From contig NC_020054.1 of NCBI RefSeq assembly GCF_000331105.1, forward strand, positions 897,847 to 961,846: 64,000 bases of DNA. Direction: 5' to 3'. The notes under the pieces are model-generated. The model did no database searches, was not told where the DNA came from, and saw nothing but the letters and a program-made list of their open reading frames with translations. The position numbers and the translations under genes are program-made. Positions within the stretch are counted from its first letter, which is position 1, and each line of letters opens with the position of its first letter. Positions 8,356 through 17,263 of the stretch are shown one piece after another. This stretch comes from Fibrella aestuarina BUZ 2. Its GTDB lineage: Bacteria > Bacteroidota > Bacteroidia > Cytophagales > Spirosomataceae.

Positions 8356-9723
8356 ATGCTTTCTCAGTTGATCCAACATATCATGGGCACGGCCGACCCG
8401 GCCGACGCGCTCAAAGCCGTTACCCCGACCACCAGTGCCCCGCCCACGCTGACGACCACGGCCACTCCCGCGCCCGCCCCAATGAGGGCGCAGGACTCCA
8501 CGGCCCTTCGTACCGTGAAGCTGATCATGGTCTCGGCGCAGAACAACAATAAGTATTACGAAATGCGTGAAACGGCCAACGGCACGTTCAAGGTCGACTA
8601 TGGCCGGGTGGGCAGTACCAAAAGCACGGCAACGTACCCAATCACGCTCTGGGACAGCAAAATTCGGGAGAAGCTGGCCAAAGGGTACGTCGATCAGACG
8701 CACCTATATGCCGATGCGCCCGAATCGACGGGGACCGAAACCATCGCCGACGCCACCGTGCGGTCGTTGGTGGATAAACTGATCGGATACGCCCGGCAGT
8801 CGATCTTCCGCAATTACGTCGTGACGGCGCAACAGGTAACGCGCCAACAGGTCGACAGAGCCCAGCAGTTGCTCGATCAACTGGCCGGCCTGCTGAGTCT
8901 GCACGTCGATCCTGCCGTTTACAACGATACCCTCCTGACGCTGTTTCAGACCATTCCCCGAAAGATGGGCCGGGTGAATCAGCACCTGGTGACTCAGGCT
9001 CCGCAAACCGACGCCGACCTACAGGCTCTGCGCGACCGGCTGGCCGTTGAGCAGGAAACGCTCGACGTGATGCGGAGTCAGGTGGAGTTGAACGCCGTGC
9101 CAACTGACTCTCCCGAAGACACACCGACCCCGTTGCTCGATACGCTTGGCCTCAGCATCGAACCCGTTACCGACGATCGGATACTGACGTTCATCAAACG
9201 CATGATGGGCTCCGACGCCGACAAGTTTGATGCGGCCTTCAGCGTGAGTCAGGCCCGGACCGAGGTAGCCTTTGCACTGCACATGGCCGAAGCGCGCCAC
9301 CCCAAAACGCAATTGCTCTGGCACGGTAGCCGCAGCGAAAACTGGCTGTCGATCCTGAAAAGTGGCCTTGTGTTGCGCCCAACCAACGCCGTCATCACCG
9401 GCAAAATGTTTGGTTACGGCGTCTATTTCGCCGATCAGTTCAGCAAGTCGCTCAACTACACCTCGCTCAGCGGTTCGACCTGGGCCGCTGGCCGGGAAAA
9501 AGAAGCCTATCTGGCGATTTACGAGGTGCACGTGGGCAAGCAACTGGTTGTCGATCAGCACGAACTGTGGTGCTACGACCTCGACGCCGACAAGCTGAAG
9601 CAGCGGGGCAAACACTACGATTCAGTGTATGCCCAACGAGGCAAAAGCCTATTGAAAAACGAATTCATCGTCTATAATCAGGATCAAAGCACCATCCGGT
9701 ATCTGGTTCGTGTGAAAAGCTAA
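8356..9723 (+). CDS. Poly(ADP-ribose) polymerase-like protein: WGR, helical and ART domains
   Basis: The protein has 455 residues from ATG 8356; the frame opens at 8275 but that stretch is an inverted repeat. Residues about 52-119 form a WGR domain (NNNKYYEMRETANGTFKVDY, then GRVG). Residues about 136-246 match the PARP regulatory helical domain (VRSLVDKLIGYA, YNDTLLTLFQTIPRKMG). Residues about 298-455 are the ADP-ribosyltransferase fold with the full H-Y-E triad: H323 in LLWHGSRSENW, Y357 in GYGVYFADQFSKS, and E436 in KNEFIVYNQDQ. The family transfers ADP-ribose from NAD+ to protein or nucleic acid and is activated through WGR/DNA contacts. Chain-forming PARPs with the helical domain are uncommon in bacteria. 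Neighbours are two paralogs and a small winged-helix-like protein. Confidence 0.93.
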   Translation: MLSQLIQHIMGTADPADALKAVTPTTSAPPTLTTTATPAPAPMRAQDSTALRTVKLIMVSAQNNNKYYEMRETANGTFKVDYGRVGSTKSTATYPITLWDSKIREKLAKGYVDQTHLYADAPESTGTETIADATVRSLVDKLIGYARQSIFRNYVVTAQQVTRQQVDRAQQLLDQLAGLLSLHVDPAVYNDTLLTLFQTIPRKMGRVNQHLVTQAPQTDADLQALRDRLAVEQETLDVMRSQVELNAVPTDSPEDTPTPLLDTLGLSIEPVTDDRILTFIKRMMGSDADKFDAAFSVSQARTEVAFALHMAEARHPKTQLLWHGSRSENWLSILKSGLVLRPTNAVITGKMFGYGVYFADQFSKSLNYTSLSGSTWAAGREKEAYLAIYEVHVGKQLVVDQHELWCYDLDADKLKQRGKHYDSVYAQRGKSLLKNEFIVYNQDQSTIRYLVRVKS

Positions 9724-9726
9724 AGA

Positions 9727-9829
9727 GGTCATTTGCCTTCGGCGTCATTTGTTGTCATTGATAGTCATTCGTAGTAAAAAATAATGAATGACAACGAATG
9801 ACCATTAATGACGCCGAAGGCAAATGACC
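9727..9829. repeat. Long inverted repeat of iterated GTCATT units
   Basis: Outer arms 9727-9749 and 9807-9829 are perfectly complementary over 23 bases. The interior (9750-9806) continues with several GTCATT/AATGAC repeats that can pair in more than one register. The element fills the gap between the PARP-like gene and the small downstream gene. Its iterated hexamer makes slipped pairing likely. Confidence 0.8.
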
Positions 9830-9846
9830 AGAAATGACTACTCTCT

Positions 9847-10128
9847 ATGAAACTCAAAGCATTGAATCGTCAGGCGGTGCGCATGGCTGCTACCATGCTG
9901 ATGCTGGCCGAGGGCAGCACCACCACGTTGAACGTAAAACTATATCTGCGCGATCAGGGCTACCGGGCCGGGCAGTCGGAAGTGTCGAGTTGGCTGTTTC
10001 GGATTGCCCAGCGCGAACGGTGGGTCATCAACGACAACGGCCTGTTTAGGGTGTATTACTTCCCCAATTTTATGAGCAAGCTGCTGATGCCCGCCTCAGC
10101 CCCAACGCAATCGCCCAGCATTAATTAA
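9847..10128 (+). CDS. Small winged-helix-like hypothetical protein
   Basis: The 93-residue protein begins MKLKALNRQAVRMAATMLML. A Thr-rich turn is followed by LNVKLYLRDQGYRAGQSEVS, then SWLFRIAQRERWVINDNG and LFRVYYF. The order of helix, helix, putative recognition helix (SEVSSWLFRIA) and beta hairpin fits a compact winged-helix or HTH fold, but I recognise no family. It is the last gene of the forward PARP locus and ends before two terminator-like hairpins. Possible roles are DNA-binding accessory factor or regulator of the locus. An alternative frame from 9834 is weaker because it runs out early without a foldable pattern. Confidence 0.7.
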   Translation: MKLKALNRQAVRMAATMLMLAEGSTTTLNVKLYLRDQGYRAGQSEVSSWLFRIAQRERWVINDNGLFRVYYFPNFMSKLLMPASAPTQSPSIN

Positions 10129-10148
10129 TTCACTCGTAGGTAGTGTCG

Positions 10149-10181
10149 ATAAGCCCTCCGGACGCCTGTCTGAGGGCTTAT
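10149..10181 (+). terminator. Hairpin after the PARP locus
   Basis: Perfect 10-base arms (10149-10158 and 10172-10181) follow the last forward gene by 20 bases and are succeeded by a short T-rich run. This is the likely end of the PARP-operon transcript. Confidence 0.6.
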
Positions 10182-10196
10182 TTGTTGGTGAGTTGG

Positions 10197-10258
10197 GGGC
10201 GTGGGGCTGGGGGCGTAGAGCGAAGCGGTATTTTCCCCACGCCCCCAGCCCCACGCCC
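10197..10258. terminator. GC-rich hairpin between convergent genes
   Basis: Perfect 20-base arms 10197-10216 and 10239-10258 form a very stable GC-rich stem. They end one base before the S41 peptidase stop region (10260) and lie between convergent genes. It probably works as a bidirectional terminator or belongs to the intergenic inverted-repeat class seen elsewhere in the window. Confidence 0.65.
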
Positions 10259-10259
10259 A

Positions 10260-11771
10260 TCACCGCAGCAACTCGTACACTTTTTCGATGTCCAGATCTT
10301 GGCCGGATAAGATGGCGGGTACGGTATAGGCCACCGGTACGTCGGGCAGGACGCCGTGGCCCTGATCCTGACCGGGAATCGCCAGCACAATTTTGTAGAG
10401 CGGAAGTCGCAATTGCACGCCCGTTTGCGGCAGCGTCAGGTAAGGCGAAGTAAAGGCGTTGCAGCCATAGGCACCGCCACCCGTTTCGCGCCCGACAACC
10501 GTGACCCGGTCGGCGCTGTTGTGTTTTACCAGCGAGGCAAAAATGGAGGCCGCCGAGAACGTACCCCCGTTGATGAGCAGAAAAACACGGCCCCGAAAAC
10601 CACCATGTCGGATGGGTTTTATGGGGCTAGTGGTGCCGGTGCGGCGATAGGTACCCTCGGGCGTGCGGCGCGTGAAGAAATTGCGCAGCCAGAACCGCCA
10701 GAATTTCCAACCCAGGTAGCGATTGAATGACACGTTCCGCACGGGCGCATCCACCTGCGTGTAAGCCTGAAACGGTTTGTCGATCAGGTATGATGCCAGT
10801 CGCAGACTCGTGCCAGAGTTACCGCCCAGATTGCCCCGCAGGTCGATTATAAGGGTTTTGATGGCCTTGTTGGCGGCAATGGCCTCGAAGCTCTGCCGAA
10901 AAAACAGCCGCTGCCCAAAGCCGGAGAATGACGACACTTTCATGACCGCTACCGACGAATCGCGCTCAGAGAGCCAAAACTGCCGTTGCTCGTCGGGGGC
11001 TTTGTCGGGTTTGGGTTTCTTGCGGGGGCTCGACGCCGGTACGTTTCGTTTATCGAGCGAGTCGAGTCGGGGAGGGAGTTTGTCGGGGCGCGTGCGGAAC
11101 GTTAGTGTTCGAATCGTGCCGGTAGTGTCGCGGAAGGTGAGGCGGCGGGCCGCCGAGTCGATGCCGCAGACAAGCGCGTAATACGACCCGAAACTGCCCG
11201 TGTTCAGCACGTAGGATTTGAACGTCTGGTTGTAGCCGTCCGACGAGATGTAGCGGTAAAACTGGTTGAGCAGCGGCTGGGCCGGGTGCCCATCAATCGC
11301 CAGAATTTCGCTGCCACGTTGAATGGTGGAATCGGTGCTGCGGTTTTCCCGCACGTACAACCGATCGTTCAGCACGGCCACATCGACCGGAAAGGGGCGC
11401 AGCGGGTGTTTTTTTCGATAAGCCGTAAAAGATTTAGACGCGTAAAGGTCGGTATGGCCGCAACCGATGCGGTCGACTACCGGCTCGATGACCCGCCGAA
11501 ACTGAAGCTCGGTCATGGGCTTGGTAAGCTGGGCGTAGGCCGCATCGAACCACTGCGACACGCTGTCGCGTGGATGGTAGCGGTACAAGCCGGGATGCGC
11601 TTCTTCGAGGGCACGGCGCATCAGCCGGAAGTCGGTCTGTAGCTGAGCGACTGAATAAGTCTGTGTGACTGGCGTAAACGGAAAAACCGGCTGAGGACGG
11701 CTGTTGAAGCAGCTAGCCAATAGGCCAACAAGGCCCACAAACAAACCGGTCCGAAGCAATGAAGCAATCAC
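10260..11771 (-). CDS. S41-family (C-terminal processing) peptidase, lipoprotein-like
   Basis: The frame is open to 11999, but the first 75 residues of that version overlap the divergent gene and look non-coding. A GTG at 11771 places a signal sequence (IASLLRTGLFVGLVGLLASC) with an LLAS-C lipobox at the N-terminus; this start is a judgement. The core includes ALEEAHPGLYRY, the phrase KTLIIDLRGNLGGNSG and FLLINGGTFSAASIFASLVK. The serine in TFSAAS is the expected S41 nucleophile, and GRETGGGAYG follows. GHGVLPDVPV is the usual end motif. S41 proteases degrade or process envelope proteins. A DKRN...KKPKPDKAPDE insert (about residues 240-270) is a charged linker. Confidence 0.85.
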   Translation of the reverse strand: MIASLLRTGLFVGLVGLLASCFNSRPQPVFPFTPVTQTYSVAQLQTDFRLMRRALEEAHPGLYRYHPRDSVSQWFDAAYAQLTKPMTELQFRRVIEPVVDRIGCGHTDLYASKSFTAYRKKHPLRPFPVDVAVLNDRLYVRENRSTDSTIQRGSEILAIDGHPAQPLLNQFYRYISSDGYNQTFKSYVLNTGSFGSYYALVCGIDSAARRLTFRDTTGTIRTLTFRTRPDKLPPRLDSLDKRNVPASSPRKKPKPDKAPDEQRQFWLSERDSSVAVMKVSSFSGFGQRLFFRQSFEAIAANKAIKTLIIDLRGNLGGNSGTSLRLASYLIDKPFQAYTQVDAPVRNVSFNRYLGWKFWRFWLRNFFTRRTPEGTYRRTGTTSPIKPIRHGGFRGRVFLLINGGTFSAASIFASLVKHNSADRVTVVGRETGGGAYGCNAFTSPYLTLPQTGVQLRLPLYKIVLAIPGQDQGHGVLPDVPVAYTVPAILSGQDLDIEKVYELLR

Positions 11772-11946
11772 GGTGAGGAGGTAGAATAGGGTGCCAAAGG
11801 TAATGCCCGTCTGTTTAGCCGCAAGCCGATTTGGGATGAACAATCTGCGCAAACAAGGCGTTGACGAAACGGTAGATAGTTCGTAGTTTGCTGATCGTAT
11901 GTGAGTGAAAACCAGCAAACACCAAACGTCAAACGTAAACTTCAAA

Positions 11947-12426
11947 ATGGCACGTCCCAATCCGGAACTGATCGACGCTTTACGCCGCACGGCCCGCAAA
12001 TTGGCCGAAGGAGCTCCCTACCAGTGGGGGCACATGGGTGGCTGTAACTGTGGTAACCTTGCCCAGGAATTAACAAAAATGACGCGTGACCAAATTCACC
12101 AGTATGCCATGCAACGCTATGGCGACTGGAACGAACAGGTGGCTGATTACTGCGACACGAGCCAATTACCCTTCGATGTCATCATTAACCAGATGCTCGG
12201 CGCGGGTCTGGCGTTGGAAGACCTGAAACATTTAGAGAAGCTCGACGACCGCGAGGTACTGGTGCGGTTGCCGCTCGAACGGCGCTTTCTGAAACACAAC
12301 CGCCGCGACGACGTGGTAACGTACCTGAACGAGTGGGCCAATCTGCTTGAAGAGAAGCTGTTGGCAAAGATCACCCTCCCCGCCGACCTGATGCAGGTCC
12401 GGGAACCAGTGGCAGTGAATGTATAG
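11947..12426 (+). CDS. Conserved-looking hypothetical protein with GGCNCG motif
   Basis: The protein has 159 residues from ATG 11947; a 14-codon upstream extension to 11905 overlaps the promoter gap of the divergent peptidase gene. It starts MARPNPELIDALRRTARKLA and carries YQWGHMGGCNCGNLAQELT, with two cysteines spaced CxC. The rest is helical and charged: DQIHQYAMQRYGDWNEQVAD, then ALEDLKHLEKLDDREVL and DDVVTYLNEWANLLEEKLL. There is no signal peptide. The CNCG motif could bind a metal or be redox-active, but I know no assigned function. It ends in a large inverted repeat facing the aminotransferase gene. Confidence 0.75.
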   Translation: MARPNPELIDALRRTARKLAEGAPYQWGHMGGCNCGNLAQELTKMTRDQIHQYAMQRYGDWNEQVADYCDTSQLPFDVIINQMLGAGLALEDLKHLEKLDDREVLVRLPLERRFLKHNRRDDVVTYLNEWANLLEEKLLAKITLPADLMQVREPVAVNV

Positions 12427-12554
12427 TGTATAATGAATAATGCACAATGGGGCCGGGCGGCGAACCGCTGACGCAAGAGTAAGACGCGTCAGCGGTTCGC
12501 CGCCCGGCCCCATTGTGCCCGGCCCCATTGTGCATTATTCATTATACACTATAC
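12421..12554. repeat. Large palindromic element with conserved loop (copy A)
   Basis: The left arm 12421-12474 pairs with 12486-12517 plus 12533-12554. The right arm contains an extra tandem copy of a 15-base block at 12518-12532. The 11-base loop at 12475-12485 is AAGAGTAAGAC, and the stem tip is GCTGACGC/GCGTCAGC. The same tip and loop recur at 17264-17356. It lies between convergent genes, overlaps the upstream stop codon and may terminate both transcripts, but its length and shared core suggest a repeat family. Confidence 0.85.
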
Positions 12555-12555
12555 A

Positions 12556-13776
12556 TTATTTCAGCGTCGCTACGGCGTCTTTAATCCGCTGTACGGCTTC
12601 GGCGAGAGCTTCGTCGGAAGCGGCTGTGGAGATACGCAGGCAGTTGGGCGCGCCAAAACCAGAACCGGCTACGGTCGCAACAAACGCCTTGTTGAGTAAC
12701 CACGTCGCAAAATCGTCGGAGTTGTGGATCGTCGTGGTCCCGTCCGACTTACCGTAGTAAGCGCTGATGTCGGGGAAGGCGTAGAAGGCACCCTGGGGTA
12801 CGTTCACCTTGAAGCCCGGTACCTCTTTCAGCAGTTTCACTACCAGGTCGCGGCGGCGCTGATAGGCCTGCGCCATCTCGCGGCTGGGTTCGAGCGAGCC
12901 ATTTAGGGCGGCTACGGCGGCTTTCTGGGCAATCGAGTTGGTGCCCGACGTTACCTGGCCCTGTAGTTTCTCAACGCCTTCGGCAATCCATTTGGCGGCA
13001 CCAATGTAGCCAATACGCCAGCCCGTCATGGCGTAGCCCTTTGCCACGCCGTTGACGGTGATGACCCGGTCGTGGATCTCGGGCATCGAACCAATGCTGA
13101 AATGGCCTTCGGGCGTGAAGTTGATGTATTCGTAGATCTCGTCGGCCAGCACGTAGACGTTCTCGTGGCGGGCAACCACCTCGCCAATGGCCCGCAGTTC
13201 GGCTTCGGTGTAGACCGAGCCGGTGGGGTTATTGGGCGACGCAAACATCACCACCTTGGTGCGGTCAGTGATGGCGGCTTCAAACTGCTCGGGCGTTACT
13301 TTAAAGTCGTTTTCGAAGGGGCCGTCGAGCACCACCGATACGCCTTCGGCCAGCTTCACCATCTCGGAGTAGCTTACCCAGTAGGGCGAGAATATGATCA
13401 CTTCGTCGCCGGGGTTTACCAGCACCTGCAACACGTTGGCCAGCGAATGTTTGGCGCCTGTGGACACCACTACGTTTTCGGGTTTCCAGTTGAGGCCGTT
13501 GTCGCGGTTGAATTTATCGGCGATGGCTTTCCGTAGGTCGGGGTAACCGGCGACGGGGCTGTAGCCGTGGAAGCCGTCGTCGATGGCTTTCTTGGCGGCT
13601 TCGCAAATGTGGGCGGGCGTTTTGAAATCGGGCTCACCCACGCTGAGGCTGATGACTTTATGACCCTGAGCCGCGAGTTCACGGGCCATCTTGGTCATGC
13701 CCAGCGTCGACGATTCTTCGAGGGCGTTGATCCGATCGGCCAGCAGACTGGCGGGGCTTGCTACGGCGGCAGACAT
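12556..13776 (-). CDS. Pyridoxal-phosphate aminotransferase, aspartate aminotransferase type (class I/II)
   Basis: The 406-residue protein has all class I fold-type I landmarks: SVGEPDFKTP (44-53), GYSPVAGYPDLRKAIA (71-86), SPNNPTGSVY with the cofactor-contacting Asn (180-189), and VLADEIYEY (209-217). It also has VNGVAKGYAMTGWRIGY with the Schiff-base lysine at 246. The sequence is closest to the AspC/AAT subgroup Ib, which transfers the amino group of aspartate or glutamate to 2-oxo acids. Length matches the family. A TAnnTTTG-type promoter lies 43 bases upstream of ATG 13776. The substrate cannot be fixed without the neighbourhood of a biosynthetic operon. Confidence 0.92.
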   Translation of the reverse strand: MSAAVASPASLLADRINALEESSTLGMTKMARELAAQGHKVISLSVGEPDFKTPAHICEAAKKAIDDGFHGYSPVAGYPDLRKAIADKFNRDNGLNWKPENVVVSTGAKHSLANVLQVLVNPGDEVIIFSPYWVSYSEMVKLAEGVSVVLDGPFENDFKVTPEQFEAAITDRTKVVMFASPNNPTGSVYTEAELRAIGEVVARHENVYVLADEIYEYINFTPEGHFSIGSMPEIHDRVITVNGVAKGYAMTGWRIGYIGAAKWIAEGVEKLQGQVTSGTNSIAQKAAVAALNGSLEPSREMAQAYQRRRDLVVKLLKEVPGFKVNVPQGAFYAFPDISAYYGKSDGTTTIHNSDDFATWLLNKAFVATVAGSGFGAPNCLRISTAASDEALAEAVQRIKDAVATLK

Positions 13777-13818
13777 AGTTTCTGTCGTTTTATTGAAAAT
13801 TTAGCAACTGAACGGCCG

Positions 13819-13826
13819 CAAAATTA
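13819..13826 (-). promoter_or_regulatory. Bacteroidota -7 element for the aminotransferase gene
   Basis: On the minus strand the bases read TAATTTTG, a perfect TAnnTTTG. It lies about 43 bases upstream of ATG 13776, giving a short untranslated leader. Upstream, 13860-14009 holds only an A/G-rich stretch with ACACAGAG-type iterations and no gene. Confidence 0.55.
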
Positions 13827-14009
13827 GTGAATCACAAGCGGTTAAGGCGTGTTTTTGTGAGAATTTAATTGAGCGACACAGCTATGACACAGAGATTCGC
13901 AGAGGGGTACCGAGATACACGGAGGGCCGCGAGGTGATGGGTTAGGGCCTTATTCAGAAAAAAATAGGGGCGCTTCGGCGAGTCGATATACAGAGATAGC
14001 TGGGTATGT

Positions 14010-14525
14010 TCAGCATTTGCGTACGTCGCTCACGTCGGTGCAGTCGGCCAGTAGCTTGGCTACGGTTCTGCCAAGTACCGGATGGAGCCAATTGGGGGCG
14101 ATGTCGGCCAGCGGGGCCAGTGTGAAGCGGCGCTCGTGCAGGAGCGGATGGGGCAGTGTAAGTGTGGGCGTCTGTACCACCTGATCGTCGTAGAACAACA
14201 AGTCGATGTCGATAAGGCGAGCGCCCCAGCGTTCCAGACGCACCCGGCCCAGTGCCTGCTCGATCGCCTGGGTACGTTCCAGCACAGCATAGGGTGGGAG
14301 CAACGTACCCAGCCGCAGCACCTGATTCAGGTACGTTGGCTGATCGGTTACGCCCCAGGCGGCGGTTTCGTAGAGCGCGGACGCCTGCTGAATGTCGCCC
14401 ACCTGCTCGGTCAGTTGCTGTCGGGCGTCGGCAAACGTCTGGCGTGGATCGCCGAGGTTAGCGCCCAGGAGCACGAAAAGGGTGTGCAACGTTGGGGACG
14501 GTTGATCAGGCATGGGTAACTTCAT
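14010..14525 (-). CDS. folK: 2-amino-4-hydroxy-6-hydroxymethyldihydropteridine diphosphokinase (HPPK)
   Basis: The 171-residue protein fits the usual 160-170. LFVLLGANLGDPRQTF opens the fold. YETAAWGVTDQPTYLNQVL is the conserved substrate loop, ALGRVRLERWGARLIDIDLL contains the R-W-..R-.IDIDLL signature with the Mg-binding aspartates, and LPHPLLHERRFTLAPLADIA is the P-H-P...R-.FVL-PL motif. The enzyme transfers pyrophosphate from ATP to the pterin alcohol in folate synthesis. It starts 10 bases after the Wzi-like gene on the same strand, so it is probably cotranscribed with it. A second in-frame ATG at 14513 is possible. Confidence 0.95.
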   Translation of the reverse strand: MKLPMPDQPSPTLHTLFVLLGANLGDPRQTFADARQQLTEQVGDIQQASALYETAAWGVTDQPTYLNQVLRLGTLLPPYAVLERTQAIEQALGRVRLERWGARLIDIDLLFYDDQVVQTPTLTLPHPLLHERRFTLAPLADIAPNWLHPVLGRTVAKLLADCTDVSDVRKC

Positions 14526-14535
14526 TCAACGAACA

Positions 14536-16050
14536 TCAATACGTAGTGGACCGGCTTAGCAGCCCCGTTTTGCGAAGAGCCACATAGACGCCCACGCTGG
14601 TGGGTAACAAACCGCCCAGATCTACGCCCAGCGACCCGCTCAGGGTGGCGCCGCCAAACGCCGATACGGGCAGCGCTGCGCTGAATAGCCCCGAAAACTG
14701 CATCGGCTGGGTGGGGTAGCGAAGCGCATACGTACCCAGGTTGCGCGACAGCGAGAGGCGGGTCGTCAGGTCGACGCGGCCGTTGACCAACGCTTTAGCC
14801 GCCACGTGCCCTACGCTGACTCGGTTGTTGACTACGCCCACGCGTTGCGGGAGCGACGGGCGGGTTTCGTTGGGCAGCGAGAAAAACGGCGTCCCAATAA
14901 TCCGGTTTCGGTACTCCCAGCCGTCGAGGAATTGGGCGTGGTTAAAATAATCATCGCGCCCCCGCAGGTCCGAATCGTCAATCACGAAGGCATCGCCCCC
15001 CTGGCTGGCACTGTACAGAAACTCCAGGGTGATCTGTTGCAGAAAAAAGGCCTCACCATCGGGTTGGCGGCGGTTTTTGAGCCGTAGGCCGTTCAACCCA
15101 TCGGCCAGGTTGGTGCCGTAAAAAAGCGAACCGTCGTCGTAGAAAAACTGGCGATAGGCATACAGATTCCAGTGGCTCAAGTTCACGTCGGCCCCGAAGT
15201 CGAGTGAGCCGAGGTGATTACCAATGCGGTTATCTTCAAACGAGGTCACGTTGGGGTCGGCGGGCTTCCACTGACCACGCGACCCGAACACGACGGCCCG
15301 ATAATACTCGATACCTGTAGGCAGTTGACCATCCACAGACACCAGGTTATTCAGCACGCCGGGGTCAGCCCGGCCGCCCCAGATTACCTGGTGGTTGAAG
15401 CCACCGTAGAGCCGAAAAGGCCAGGTAGGTTTGCCCAGGCGGCCATAGAGGTATTTCTGATGCAGGTAAGAGCCTTTCACCAGCCGCCCGTCGTTTTCAA
15501 ACCAGCCGTGAGCAAACGCACCCAAAAAAGAGACAATACCCTTCGTGAACGGTACAGGTGTGTACTGATACAGCCCTATTTGAATTTTGGGGATCGGCAG
15601 CGCATTGCCCGACCAGGCATAGGCGCCCGTGGTGAGCAAGGTATCGACCAAACCAACCACTTCCCGCTTCCGGCCTGCATAAAGTTCGAGGTTACCCAGC
15701 CGAGCTTTCACGTGCGCTTCGGGCAACAGCAACTGGTTCGTCGCGCCCACGTTGGCGACGGCGTCGAGTGCATAGCCCCAGTCGACGGTGGGCCGTGCCC
15801 CGGTGCTGTCGCCCAATTGGTAATCGGATCGGAGCCCGGCCTGTAGCCGCAAAGCCGGTCCTTTCAACGGAACGATACCGTATTGATTGGCCCGCAGCCA
15901 GAAGGGCGTCTGATCGGTGGCCAGCAACGCCCCGGCCTCCGCCTGATACTGATGCTGACGCGGTGCCTGCGCCGTTGCCGGGTACGTTAGTATGACGCCG
16001 ATCAGTAGACTAAAAAAAGAGGAGGTGGTACAGCGAAGCGGATAAAGCAT
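14536..16050 (-). CDS. Capsule assembly Wzi-like outer-membrane protein
   Basis: The protein has 504 residues from ATG 16050, with a signal peptide (about 1-27, ending PATAQA). The rest alternates short amphipathic strands typical of a beta-barrel, with LATDQTPFWLRANQYGIVPL near the N-terminus and GYSLHQ-like aromatic stretches such as KGSYLHQKYLYGRLGK and LYGGFNHQVIWGG. That pattern is the Wzi capsule-assembly family of Bacteroidota. The E. coli relative binds capsular polysaccharide at the surface, which fits the glycan cluster upstream. The C-terminus ends in aromatic strands. It sits 10 bases ahead of folK. Confidence 0.8.
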   Translation of the reverse strand: MLYPLRCTTSSFFSLLIGVILTYPATAQAPRQHQYQAEAGALLATDQTPFWLRANQYGIVPLKGPALRLQAGLRSDYQLGDSTGARPTVDWGYALDAVANVGATNQLLLPEAHVKARLGNLELYAGRKREVVGLVDTLLTTGAYAWSGNALPIPKIQIGLYQYTPVPFTKGIVSFLGAFAHGWFENDGRLVKGSYLHQKYLYGRLGKPTWPFRLYGGFNHQVIWGGRADPGVLNNLVSVDGQLPTGIEYYRAVVFGSRGQWKPADPNVTSFEDNRIGNHLGSLDFGADVNLSHWNLYAYRQFFYDDGSLFYGTNLADGLNGLRLKNRRQPDGEAFFLQQITLEFLYSASQGGDAFVIDDSDLRGRDDYFNHAQFLDGWEYRNRIIGTPFFSLPNETRPSLPQRVGVVNNRVSVGHVAAKALVNGRVDLTTRLSLSRNLGTYALRYPTQPMQFSGLFSAALPVSAFGGATLSGSLGVDLGGLLPTSVGVYVALRKTGLLSRSTTY

Positions 16051-16053
16051 GAA

Positions 16054-16061
16054 CAAAGGTA
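16054..16061 (-). promoter_or_regulatory. Bacteroidota -7 element immediately upstream of the Wzi-like gene
   Basis: The minus strand reads TACCTTTG, ending three bases before ATG 16050. With initiation normally a few bases downstream of this element, the mRNA would be leaderless or nearly so. This supports the ATG at 16050 over the TTG at 16056. Confidence 0.55.
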
Positions 16062-16269
16062 TAAGCGTTGAGCAACAATGCCTTCGGCGTAATTCATGCG
16101 AAAGGCTTTAGGTAAAACGGACTGTTTAGGCGCTGTCGTACAGGTGTACCGGCCAACTTACCCAATGGCAATGGCACGGTCGCTAACTATTCGACGGGCG
16201 CCGAACCAATTGACCCACTCCCGCTTGTTCTGCCAGTGAATCAGGTAGCGTAATCAACGAATCACCACT

Positions 16270-17259
16270 ATGACTATGAAAACCCTTGGCCAGAGTGGCC
16301 AATCTGTATCGGTATTGGGGCTTGGCTGCATGGGCATGACCGACTTTTATGGCCAACGCAACGACGACGAATCAATCGCTACGATCCACGCGGCGCTCGA
16401 TGCGGGCATCAACCTGCTCGATACGGCCGACATGTATGGCCCCTACACGAACGAAGAACTGGTTGGCAAGGCCATCCGCGACCGCCGCGACGAGGTCGTC
16501 CTGGCGACTAAGTTCGGTATTGTCCGTGACCCCAACGACCCCACCAAACGGAGCATCAACGGCCGGCCCGACTACGTGCGGCAGGCGTGCGAAGGCAGTC
16601 TGAAACGGCTCGGCGTCGACCATATCGACTTGTATTACCAGCACCGCGTCGACCCGAATACGCCCATCGAGGATACCATCGGCGAAATGAGCCGACTGGT
16701 TGAGGAAGGGAAGGTGCGTTTTCTGGGGCTGTCGGAAGCCGGAGCCGATACCATTCGACGGGCTAATGCGGTGCACCCAATTGCCGCCGTGCAGTCGGAG
16801 TATTCGCTCTGGAGCCGCGACATAGAAGATACCGTATTGCCGACGGTGCGCGAACTGGGCATCACGCTGGTGGCCTACAGCCCGCTGGGCCGTGGTTTCC
16901 TGACGGGCCAGATCAAGCGGTTTGAGGATCTGGATGCTGACGATTATCGGCGCCATTCACCGCGTTTTCAGGGTGAGAATTTTCAGAAGAACCTCGACGT
17001 GGTGAAGCAGATCGAAGCACTGGCGGCCGACAAAGGCGTCACCGCGTCGCAACTGGCGCTGGCCTGGATTCTGGCCAAAGGAGAGGAGTTTCTGCCCATC
17101 GTCGGTACCAAACGCCGGACGTACCTACAGGAGAATATCGGCGCGCTCGACATAACGCTGACGCCCGATGATCTGGCCCAAATCGAAGCCATTTCCCCCA
17201 AAGACGCCGTCGCCGGTCTGCGCTATCCTGAGGCCATGATGAAGTTGGTGAACGCTTAG
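16270..17259 (+). CDS. Aldo/keto reductase
   Basis: The 329-residue (beta/alpha)8 NAD(P)H-dependent oxidoreductase shows the full catalytic tetrad: D51 and Y56 in [17 protein letters not shown]81 in VVLATKFGI, and H125 in DLYYQHRVD. The NADPH-binding end is present as [13 protein letters not shown] and a later [18 protein letters not shown] stretch. It is closest in pattern to the AKR13/YakC-like or IolS-like group that reduces aldehydes. It is a single forward gene, 70 bases downstream of an otherwise unremarkable gap, and ends at a palindromic element. The ATG at 16270 fits the [10 protein letters not shown] start. Confidence 0.92.
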   Translation: MTMKTLGQSGQSVSVLGLGCMGMTDFYGQRNDDESIATIHAALDAGINLLDTADMYGPYTNEELVGKAIRDRRDEVVLATKFGIVRDPNDPTKRSINGRPDYVRQACEGSLKRLGVDHIDLYYQHRVDPNTPIEDTIGEMSRLVEEGKVRFLGLSEAGADTIRRANAVHPIAAVQSEYSLWSRDIEDTVLPTVRELGITLVAYSPLGRGFLTGQIKRFEDLDADDYRRHSPRFQGENFQKNLDVVKQIEALAADKGVTASQLALAWILAKGEEFLPIVGTKRRTYLQENIGALDITLTPDDLAQIEAISPKDAVAGLRYPEAMMKLVNA

Positions 17260-17263
17260 ATGA

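Noticed and set aside
11772..11999. N-terminal extension of the S41 peptidase
   Set aside because: It overlaps the divergent gene start, shows no homology-like pattern, and would put the lipobox 97 residues from the start.
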